DNA from: CAZYQW01 sp964649825
Lineage (GTDB): Bacteria > Planctomycetota > B15-G4 > JADJEK01
NCBI GenBank assembly: GCA_964649825.1
Contig: CAZYQW010000031.1
Location: 1-7,593 of the forward strand
Direction: 5' to 3'
DNA: 7,593 bases
Both the position numbers and the translations under genes were made by a program. The notes below the pieces were generated by a model, which saw nothing but the letters and a program-made list of their open reading frames with translations, was not told the origin of the DNA and did no database searches. Below, one piece after another: positions 1 through 5,297 of this stretch; positions within the stretch are counted from its first letter, which is position 1; every line of letters starts with the position of its first letter.

Positions 1-91
1 CAAGGGCAGCAACCTCTGGTTCGGGTTCAGCCTCGCCGGCACGCACTCGACGACGTCGACGACCTGCAGCCCGGCGGACGCGACGGTGCAT
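1..91. repeat. Terminal direct repeat, left copy (identical to 7503-7593)
   Basis: All 91 bases match the last 91 bases of the window exactly, in the same orientation, and the repeat begins and ends exactly at the contig edges. That is the signature of a contig that closes on itself with a k-mer-length overlap. The reading frame passes through the overlap without change, which supports real adjacency. Confidence 0.97.
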
Positions 92-2074
92 CTCAACGTG
101 GCACCCGTCGTGCGGTTCTCGTCGACGGGCTCGGTGGTGTCTGATTGTCTCGTGACGCACCCGCTCACACCGGAGTGGCTCGGCCACCTCGCGATCGGGA
201 AGCACGAGACGATCAACGGCACATCCAACGACGAGATCGACGTATCGTGGTCGGTATTCCATCTGCTCACCGGTGAGTTCTGGGCCGACTCGATGAACGC
301 GAGCACGGTGACGAGTCTCCCGGGCGTTCACCTCGCCACGAAGGAGACGACGCTCGCCCACGCCAACCCGCTGCACGGCACGGACCTCTACGACGCCAGG
401 CTGACGTGGACGGTGCTGCCGAACGGCACCGAGATCTCCACCTACTCGTTCGACCTCGCGGGAACCCATGAGCCGATCATGGGGTTCCTGGGCATCGTTC
501 CGAGCTCCACGGCGGTGCCGATCGGATCCGCGCTGTACTCGATCGACGACGTCGACTTCGACGGCTACCCGGATCTCGTCGCGGGCAGCCCGCTCGCGAA
601 CGGCGGCGTGGGAGCGATCGTCGTCCAGTCCGGCGCGCTCGGCCACGAGCTGCTCGTGGTGGACGGCGCGGCGGCGGGAGACGCGTACGGCTTCGCGGTG
701 GCGTCCGCGGGAGACGTGAACGGCGACGGCGTCGGCGACGTGCTCGCCGGCGCGCCGCGTCCCGGCGGAGTGGGATACGTCGACGTGATCTCCGGAGCGG
801 ACGGCAGCATCCTGCTCCATCGGAGCGGCGTGCTGATGGGCGACGGGTTCGGCGCGGCGGTCGCCGGCGGGAGCGACCTGAACGGCGATGGCGTGCCCGA
901 CTTCCTCGTCGGCGCGCCCGACCAGATCCCGGCCGGAGCGATCCACGCGTTCTCCGGAGCGTCCGGGGCGCACCTCTTCTCGCTGGGTGGGCTGGACGCG
1001 GGCGGCAAGCTCGGCGCGACGATCGCGGCGCTCGGCGACGTGAACGGCGACGGCGTCCCCGACCTCGCGGTCGGCGCGCCCGGATCGTCCAAGGTGTGGG
1101 TCGCGAGCGGCGCGCTCGGCACGACCCTCCTGCTGATCGCCGGCGCGTCGGACGGGCTCGGCGCGGCGCTCGCCGCCTGCGGCGACGTGAACGGCGACGG
1201 CTTCGCCGACCTGATCGCCGGCGCGCCGCTCTTCGACGGGGCGGCCGGCGTGGACTCGGGCGCGGCGCGGATCTACTCGGGGCAGGACGGGTCGGTCCTG
1301 CTCGCGGTCGACGGAGCGGCGGCCGGAGCCCGCCTCGGAGCCGCGGTGGCGGCACTGGGCGACGCGGACGGCGACGGCTTCGCCGACCTCGCGGTCGGTG
1401 CGCCCGGCGCGGCGGCCGGATCCGTGACCGTCTACTCCGGCGTCGGCTCTCCCACCGCCGGCGCCGCGATCCTCTCGTTCGCGGGCGACGCGAGCGGCGA
1501 CGAGTTCGGCGCGGCGATCGCCGGCCTCGGCGACGTCGACGGCGACGATCTCGGCGACGTCCTCGTCGGGGCGCCCGGCTCCGACGAGTCGGGCCCCGGC
1601 TCGGGCCAGGCCATCTTGCTGCGCGCGACGAACGAGCCGCCGAAGCCGGGCAGCGGCGAGGACATGCTGCTCCTCACCGGCGTGCTCGGCTCCACGAGCG
1701 CGACCACGGTGAAGCATGCGACGCAGTTCGACCCGATCAAGATCGAGCTCCAGTCTCCGGGCGGCACGTTCGCCACCGGCCCCGCGTACCTCCTGCTCGA
1801 GCTGATCGACTCGAACGACGAGCCGGGGGCGAACCCGATCTTCGTGAGCCCGATCCTCGCCGGCATCCACGTCGACCTGGCGCGCGCGTTCCTGATCCCG
1901 GTCTACTTGCCGGCCAATGGCAGCCTGTCGCTCGCACTACCGCTGCCGGGCTACGTCCCGGGCTCGATCCTGAACGCCGGGAAGACGCTGCTCGTCCAGG
2001 CGGTCGCAGTGAGCCCGTCCGCGCAGAACGGACTCTTCGCGGCGACCGACCTGCACGAGATCCGGCTGTACTGA
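2..2074 (+). CDS. FG-GAP seven-bladed beta-propeller protein, main part (5' end continues across the contig joint)
   Basis: The frame is open from base 2 and stops with TGA at 2072-2074. A GTG at 86 could serve as a start, but the same frame continues upstream through the terminal repeat into 7162-7593, so 86 is very unlikely to be the true start. Numbering from GTG86: residues 49-130 are a beta-rich domain repeated once upstream. Residues ~146-515 hold seven FG-GAP blades with calcium-loop motifs starting near 155 (DVDFDGYPD), 210 (DVNGDGVGD), 264, 318, 367, 426 and 483 (DVDGDDLGD, Gly lost), each followed by a [AV]G[AS]P signature. Residues ~520-662 form a separate C-terminal domain ending in AQNGLFAATDLHEIRLY. 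Seven blades make a complete integrin-alpha-like propeller. This architecture is typical of extracellular or surface binding proteins; the ligand cannot be told. A strong hairpin 20 bp after the stop suggests transcription ends here. Confidence 0.9.
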   Translation, partial: KGSNLWFGFSLAGTHSTTSTTCSPADATVHLNVAPVVRFSSTGSVVSDCLVTHPLTPEWLGHLAIGKHETINGTSNDEIDVSWSVFHLLTGEFWADSMNASTVTSLPGVHLATKETTLAHANPLHGTDLYDARLTWTVLPNGTEISTYSFDLAGTHEPIMGFLGIVPSSTAVPIGSALYSIDDVDFDGYPDLVAGSPLANGGVGAIVVQSGALGHELLVVDGAAAGDAYGFAVASAGDVNGDGVGDVLAGAPRPGGVGYVDVISGADGSILLHRSGVLMGDGFGAAVAGGSDLNGDGVPDFLVGAPDQIPAGAIHAFSGASGAHLFSLGGLDAGGKLGATIAALGDVNGDGVPDLAVGAPGSSKVWVASGALGTTLLLIAGASDGLGAALAACGDVNGDGFADLIAGAPLFDGAAGVDSGAARIYSGQDGSVLLAVDGAAAGARLGAAVAALGDADGDGFADLAVGAPGAAAGSVTVYSGVGSPTAGAAILSFAGDASGDEFGAAIAGLGDVDGDDLGDVLVGAPGSDESGPGSGQAILLRATNEPPKPGSGEDMLLLTGVLGSTSATTVKHATQFDPIKIELQSPGGTFATGPAYLLLELIDSNDEPGANPIFVSPILAGIHVDLARAFLIPVYLPANGSLSLALPLPGYVPGSILNAGKTLLVQAVAVSPSAQNGLFAATDLHEIRLY

Positions 2075-2094
2075 GCCCCGATCGGAGCGATTGG

Positions 2095-2128
2095 CGGGGG
2101 CGGGATGACGCTCGTCGTCCCGCCCCCG
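2095..2128 (+). terminator. GC-rich hairpin terminator after the FG-GAP gene
   Basis: The 11-bp arm CGGGGGCGGGA (2095-2105) pairs perfectly with TCCCGCCCCCG (2118-2128). A T-G wobble and three more pairs (GAC 2107-2109 with GTC 2114-2116) close on a four-base loop GCTC. It begins 21 bases after the stop codon at 2074 and is followed by only two T residues, so it is a strong stem with a poor U-tract. Confidence 0.7.
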
Positions 2129-2269
2129 TTCCGCGTCATCCCCCGAACTCGACGTGGTCCAGCGGACGTCGCCGAGGGCTCAGGGGCGCCGGACGACTCG
2201 GACTGGAACCCGGTCGCACCGACGCCGGCCCGGACCGATCGACCGTTGTCACCCACTCGTCCGCCGCCC

Positions 2270-2298
2270 TGGACCATTCGGCACGTACGGACTACCTT
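2270..2298 (+). promoter_or_regulatory. Possible sigma70-type promoter for the small membrane protein
   Basis: TGGACC (2270-2275; four of six matches to TTGACA) is spaced 17 bp from TACCTT (2293-2298; fits TAnnnT). This would start transcription about 30 bases before the GTG at 2339. The rest of 2129-2338 shows nothing else recognisable. The call rests on motif spacing only. Confidence 0.3.
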
Positions 2299-2338
2299 GG
2301 CCGGATCCAAACGCGTACACCGACCGCGAGCGCTGCCT

Positions 2339-2566
2339 GTGCCGTACATCGATATTGTCGCCATCATGGTGTGCGCCACGATCTTCTACCGCGTGGGCGA
2401 CGAGGAGTACGGACGCGGCGTCTTGATCGGCGGGATCTCCGCTCTCCTTTGGATCGGGACCGCCTTCTACCTATCGTGGGGCGTCCTCGCGAGCCTCGTC
2501 GTTCAGGGCGGTCTCTTCGGAGTGCTCACGCTGATCAACATGCGGAACGACCACAGGCCACAATAG
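2339..2566 (+). CDS. Small hypothetical membrane protein (75 aa)
   Basis: Starting at GTG 2339 the product reads (M)PYIDIVAIMVCATIFYRVG and ends in LINMRNDHRPQ. Hydrophobic stretches lie at about residues 4-17, 28-45 and 47-66, the last two being convincing membrane helices joined by a short turn, so it is probably an inner-membrane protein. Short proteins beginning PYxDIVAI are, as I recall, common hypotheticals in planctomycetes; no function is known to me. The frame stays open upstream to 2105, but that ATG sits inside the terminator hairpin and the extra sequence is low-complexity Arg/Pro, so GTG 2339 is preferred; ATG 2366 is the alternative. No clear Shine-Dalgarno sequence precedes either. 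The gene stands alone, between a terminator and transposase debris. Confidence 0.7.
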   Translation: MPYIDIVAIMVCATIFYRVGDEEYGRGVLIGGISALLWIGTAFYLSWGVLASLVVQGGLFGVLTLINMRNDHRPQ

Positions 2567-2700
2567 TCGGCGCTCCTGTCGATCGCTGGATCGCGCGTGC
2601 TCGCCGTCATCACCGCTCCAGCAGACGTGCGCGCGATCCTCGTCTGCCTCGAGTTCGACCCCGAGCCTCCCGCCCGCGCCGAAGCGGGGAGCGACCTCGG
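2567..2700 (+). pseudogene. C-terminal scrap of an IS91-like (Y2, HUH-type) transposase
   Basis: Directly after the stop of the small membrane gene, and in the same frame, the translation contains RVLAVITAPADVRAILVCLE followed by FDPEPPARAEA. In IS91/IS801-like transposases the C-terminus typically reads R-[MV]-x-V-[IL]-A-x-[IV]-T-x-P-x-x-[IV]-R-x-IL-x-x-L, followed by a Pro-rich tail, which matches well. The zinc-finger cysteines expected just before this stretch and the whole catalytic region are absent, and there is no start codon or ribosome-binding site of its own, so this is a non-functional remnant. A central piece of the same kind of transposase lies at 6900-7064 on the same strand. 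The boundary with the following FG-GAP-like scrap is approximate. Confidence 0.6.
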
Positions 2701-2732
2701 CGCACCGGACGGTGGAGCGCTGTTCGCCCGCC

Positions 2733-2805
2733 GCGGGTTCGACGGCGCGCAGCTCTACACGGTGACCGGCGGCTCCACGGGCGCGGGGCTCGGGTCGCCG
2801 GCCCC
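2733..2805 (+). pseudogene. Probable FG-GAP repeat scrap
   Basis: In the frame of the preceding transposase scrap the peptide RGFDGAQLYTVTGGSTGAGL resembles the inter-blade segment of integrin-like FG-GAP proteins (SGxDGxxLxxxxGxxxGxxFG), as seen in the large protein at 2-2074. Only about one blade edge is present, with no calcium-loop motif, and the frame stops at 2837-2839. It looks like a fragment of another FG-GAP gene joined to the transposase tail. The match is short, so the call is tentative. Confidence 0.35.
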
Positions 2806-2872
2806 GCGGCGCGGCTCGTCCGATCCGGCCCGGTTATGATGGCAAACCCTCGCCGATCGACCGGAGAGTTGC

Positions 2873-3597
2873 ATGAGGATCTGGTTCGTGCTCCTCGCCT
2901 CGGCGATCGTCGCCGCCGTCGCGCTGACGCTGGCCGACGTCGGGCCCACCGACGTGCGTCCCGCGAAGATCGACGTGGACGCGATGACCACGTCGGAGTC
3001 GGGCGGCGCCCGCGTGCCGGAGTCCGGGACGCCGGAAGCGGACACGGTGACGGCGCCGCGGGGCGAAGCGTTCGTTCCCGCGTCGACCACTACGGCAGAA
3101 GCGAGCGGTGCGTTGATCGGCCTCGTCGTCGGCGTCAACAACTCTGAATCACACCACTAGCACACACCGACTCGGACGAGAACGGATCGTTCGATCTGTC
3201 CGATCTGCCCTCGACGCGGTTGGATCTTTCGGCGACGGTCCGCGGTCACGGCGTTCTTGGTCGAGTCGTCGACCTGGCCGCGGGGGAAGTCGCTCGCGTC
3301 GACTTCGCGTTCGATCCGCCCGGAAGCCTCGCGTCGAAGCTCGAGGACGTTCCCGAACGCTCACTCGTCTATCGCCTGATCCGCGACGACACCGTCATCG
3401 ACCGCGGCCAGGTCCGGCTCGACAAGTCGTACACGCTGCAGCTTTCTGCGATCACGCCGGGCGAGTACCAGCTCGCCATCCGCGCGTTCCCCGCCGGTGC
3501 GGACGGCGACGACGGGCCCGTGGACCTCGGCGAGGTCGACGTCGTCATTCGTTCGAACGAGACCACGCACGCGACGCTGAAACTCGACTCCGAGTGA
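2873..3597 (+). pseudogene. Broken exported protein with carboxypeptidase-regulatory-like domain (frameshift near 3148-3160)
   Basis: ATG 2873 has a good ribosome-binding site (GGAG at 2863-2866, six-base spacer). The first frame gives 95 residues: a signal or anchor segment (residues 1-22, MRIWFVLLAS then Ala/Val/Leu-rich), a Thr/Ser/Glu-rich linker, then SGALIGLVVG, the usual opening of a carboxypeptidase-regulatory-like beta-sandwich. The frame ends at 3158-3160. From 3148 the next frame carries the second half of such a domain, HTDSDENGSFDLSDLP, and continues as a folded-looking region with LQLSAITPGEYQLAIRAF to TGA 3595-3597. The distance between the two half-motifs is about 15 residues instead of the usual 25-35, so a short stretch seems deleted as well as frameshifted. 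A sequencing indel could explain the frame change but not the missing residues. Role unknown; such domains occur in secreted or periplasmic proteins. Confidence 0.65.
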
Positions 3598-3659
3598 AGG
3601 AGGGGTCCGCGGCGACGCCTCGGGTTCTTCAACGCCTTGACCCGTGCCCGACGGCGCCA

Positions 3660-3850
3660 CGCGGCGATCGCCGGCCTCGGCGACATCGACGGCGACGATC
3701 TCGGCGACGTCCTCGTCGGGGCGCCCGGCTCCGACGAGTCAGGCCCCGGCTCGGGCCAGGCCATCTTGCTGCGCGCGACGCTGCTCGTCCAGGCGGTCGC
3801 GGTGAGCCCGTCCGCGCAGAACGGACTCCGATCGGTGCGATCGGCGGGGG
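3660..3850 (+). pseudogene. Internally deleted duplicate of the FG-GAP gene 3' end
   Basis: Bases 3660-3780 match 1510-1630 with two differences in 121. Then 3781-3828 continue with bases matching 1988-2035 with one difference, skipping 357 bp (119 codons). Then 3829-3850 match 2079-2100 with two differences, skipping another 43 bp that include the stop codon. The first deletion joint lies at a shared ACG (1628-1630 and 1985-1987) and keeps the reading frame: last FG-GAP blade (IDGDDLGDVLVGAP), then LLVQAVAVSPSAQNGL. The second deletion removes the ending TDLHEIRLY and the stop, and the frame runs into unrelated sequence. No start codon with a ribosome-binding site precedes it. The preceding stretch 3598-3659 contains nothing I recognise. 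Confidence 0.85.
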
Positions 3851-3880
3851 CCAACGATCGCCGTCCCCGGCGATCGTTGG
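3851..3880. terminator. Perfect 12-bp hairpin between converging genes, likely bidirectional terminator
   Basis: CCAACGATCGCC (3851-3862) and GGCGATCGTTGG (3869-3880) are exact inverted copies around the loop GTCCCC. It lies just after the FG-GAP duplicate on the plus strand and 28 bases beyond the stop (3908) of the minus-strand SRPBCC gene. No T-run follows on either side. The position between converging units fits a two-way terminator. Confidence 0.55.
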
Positions 3881-3907
3881 CTGGCGCTCCGCGCGTAGCC
3901 GGAACGC

Positions 3908-4726
3908 TCAGCCCGGCGGCGTGGACGGCGCCGGGAACATGGCCTGGAGCCACTGCTGAGCGCTCTCGCGACCCGCCATCGCGGTCGGCTCGGCGCGGTC
4001 GCCGTACAGGTAGACCTGAAGCGACGCCATCGTGCCGCCGCACGCGAAGGCGCCGAACATCAGCGTGCCGGGGCACGGCTCGGTCAGGGTCGCGTACACC
4101 GCGTTCCCCTCGCCCTGCGGGACGACGCTGTCGACCTCGCCGACCAGCGGCAAGTCGTCGCCGAGCGCGGCGCGGAAGTGGTCGCCCGGCTTCGGCGCGG
4201 GCAGCTGCATCGCCTCCGACAGGGTGGTCCAGACGCGGTCAACGGGTTCGGAGGACATCGCCATCGCCTGCACCTGCGCGGACGGCTGACGGGCGAAGTG
4301 CTCGAGGTAGCGCCGCAGCACGCGGAAGTAGGCCGGCCAGCCCGTCTCGGTCCCCTCGAGCTGCCCGTCCCAGTCGTCGGTGCTCGTGAACAGGCTGTGC
4401 ACGACGCGGACCACGCACGTGCCGCCCGCCTTCGCCTCGACGGTCCACTCGGTCGCCACCGGCGGCATGTCGGGCGCCCAGCCCGGCGCCTCGGCGGCGA
4501 GTCGGAACGGCGGCTCGATCGCCGTGATCTTCGCCGTCGACACCATGCCACCGCCGAAGTCGCTGACCACTTCACCGCCGGCCTTCGGGTCGAGCTTCGT
4601 CGGCACGAACCAGGCCGAGATGCCGGGACCCGACGCGATCGCCTGCCAGACCTGCTCGGGCGTGCCGGGGACTTCGACTTCGACGCGGACGCTTCGGCGG
4701 CCGTCGGGATCGCGTTGAATGCTCAT
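3908..4726 (-). CDS. SRPBCC/AHSA1-family protein with a second, related C-terminal half
   Basis: ATG at 4726 is chosen because GGAG (complement of 4732-4735) lies five bases upstream and the SRPBCC fold starts at once: SVRVEVEVPGTPEQVWQAIA. The protein is 272 aa. Residues ~11-140 are a START-like ligand-binding domain of the AHSA1 type: ISAWFVP at the usual position, GGEVVSDFGGG, then a VATEWTVEAKAGGTCVVRVV strand and a Trp/Tyr-rich C-terminal helix (WPAYFRVLRRYLEHF). Residues ~145-265 contain a second, weaker unit (VDRVWTTLSEAM, then PCPGTLMFGAF). The family binds small hydrophobic ligands or acts as a stress or chaperone cofactor; substrate unknown, probably cytoplasmic. Its start overlaps by ATGA the stop of the upstream frame (4723-4725), suggesting translational coupling with the regulator remnant there. 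The frame is open further up to 4837, but that extension is low-complexity. Confidence 0.85.
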   Translation of the reverse strand: MSIQRDPDGRRSVRVEVEVPGTPEQVWQAIASGPGISAWFVPTKLDPKAGGEVVSDFGGGMVSTAKITAIEPPFRLAAEAPGWAPDMPPVATEWTVEAKAGGTCVVRVVHSLFTSTDDWDGQLEGTETGWPAYFRVLRRYLEHFARQPSAQVQAMAMSSEPVDRVWTTLSEAMQLPAPKPGDHFRAALGDDLPLVGEVDSVVPQGEGNAVYATLTEPCPGTLMFGAFACGGTMASLQVYLYGDRAEPTAMAGRESAQQWLQAMFPAPSTPPG

Positions 4727-5060
4727 GATGGCTCCGTCGGGGTCGGGTTGGTTCGGATCTCGGGCGCCGGTCGAGGCCGGGCTCTTCCTGGATCGATCCG
4801 TCTGCGGCGGATCGCTCGCGGCGGCGGCGACCAGCACGGATGGGCGACGACCACGACCCGGTGCGGGCGGCTGCCCGGCGCATCCGGGGCGTGGTGGCGC
4901 GCCGCCAGCGGCGACGCCGGCCCGCCAGCTCCTGGCTGAAGGCCGCGCGCTCCTCGGCGCTGCGGAACGCGATCTCGGTGTCGATCGACAGTGTCGTCAG
5001 CCGCTTCGCCTGCGCGGCCTTGCGAACCAGATCGCCGACCTCGCCCACGACGTGGGCCGC
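4723..5060 (-). pseudogene. Remnant of a regulator gene (probable ArsR-family C-terminal part), frame-broken
   Basis: One frame (about 5054-4920) reads VGEVGDLVRKAAQAKRLTTL followed by SIDTEIAFRSAEERAAFSQE. A second frame then continues with LAARHHAPDAPGSRPHRVVV and VAHP (to about 4837) and runs to TGA at 4723-4725, overlapping the SRPBCC start as ATGA. Together these resemble the C-terminal effector part of ArsR-type winged-helix regulators that commonly sit just upstream of AHSA1-family genes; the assignment rests partly on that context. The DNA-binding N-terminus is missing: the sequence is joined directly to the start of a CoxM-like gene. A one-base frame change falls around 4905-4930. 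Without the winged helix it cannot act as a repressor. Confidence 0.5.
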
Positions 5061-5061
5061 C

Positions 5062-5178
5062 GTTCGGGTCGGTGCCGCCCGCCAGCCGTCCCGCGCCGCC
5101 GCGATGGTCGGAGCGCAACGCCAGCGTCTCATCCAAGCTGGTGGGCGCTTGGTAGCTGAAGGTCGGCAGGCGCAGCAT
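5062..5178 (-). pseudogene. First ~39 codons of a CoxM-type FAD-binding subunit of a molybdenum hydroxylase, truncated
   Basis: ATG 5178 has a ribosome-binding site (GGAG, complement of 5185-5188, six-base spacer). The product begins MLRLPTFSYQAPTSLDETLA and continues to RLAGGTDPN. This matches the start of the FAD-binding medium subunit of xanthine dehydrogenase, CO dehydrogenase and 4-hydroxybenzoyl-CoA reductase families, where an [AV]GGT[DN] loop binds FAD pyrophosphate near residues 30-40. The family is normally about 280-300 aa; here the similarity ends immediately after the GGTD loop, and the sequence switches to regulator-like DNA. The start, ribosome-binding site and promoter-like site look intact, so a deletion appears to have fused this gene's start to the regulator remnant. 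Not functional as an oxidoreductase. Confidence 0.6.
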
Positions 5179-5212
5179 CGGGCACTCCGCGGGACGAGGG
5201 ACGCAGGCCTCG

Positions 5213-5242
5213 ATTCTAGCGGGCCGCTCGGTCCGGCGTCAC
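5213..5242 (-). promoter_or_regulatory. Possible promoter of the truncated CoxM–regulator–SRPBCC unit
   Basis: On the minus strand, GTGACG (complement of 5237-5242; four of six matches to TTGACA) is 18 bp from TAGAAT (complement of 5213-5218; five of six to TATAAT). Transcription would begin about 30 bases before ATG 5178. After the CoxM deletion this promoter would read directly into the SRPBCC gene. Confidence 0.4.
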
Positions 5243-5247
5243 GCGTC

Positions 5248-5264
5248 GCGCCGAAGGACGGCGC
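5248..5264. other. Short hairpin between the VCBS gene and the minus-strand operon
   Basis: GCGCCG (5248-5253) and CGGCGC (5259-5264) are inverted around AAGGA. It lies 34 bases beyond the stop of the minus-strand VCBS gene (5298). A six-base GC stem without a T-run is only weak evidence for a terminator; such stems are common in DNA this GC-rich. Confidence 0.25.
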
Positions 5265-5297
5265 CGCCGGTCCCTGGCGCGAGAGGTGGCGGCCGTG

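Noticed and set aside
1..91. Phage-type terminal repeat
   Set aside because: No phage gene is present, and the repeat is internal coding sequence of an FG-GAP gene whose frame continues through it. Contig self-overlap explains it better.
477..1355. 292-codon minus-strand frame
   Set aside because: Arg/Pro-rich antisense shadow of the FG-GAP blades caused by GC codon bias.
2105..2338. Longer start (ATG 2105) for the small membrane protein
   Set aside because: That ATG lies in the terminator hairpin, and the extra 78 residues are Pro/Arg-rich without domain character. The conserved-looking part begins at GTG 2339.
2835..2840. TATGAT as a -10 box for the gene at 2873
   Set aside because: A good -10-like hexamer, but no acceptable -35 lies 15-19 bp upstream, so it is not listed as a promoter.
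1096..3147. 683-codon plus-strand frame
   Set aside because: Arginine-rich out-of-frame translation of the FG-GAP gene that runs across the terminator and several unrelated genes.
3844..3887. Integron attC site around the 12-bp hairpin
   Set aside because: The flanking bases do not fit RYYYAAC and GTTRRRY (GGCCAAC and GTTGGCT fail), no integrase is present, and the perfect stem lacks the unpaired extrahelical bases of attC.
4727..4837. GTG 4837 as start of the SRPBCC protein
   Set aside because: The extension is low-complexity and overlaps the regulator remnant. ATG 4726 has a ribosome-binding site and sits right before the SRPBCC fold.
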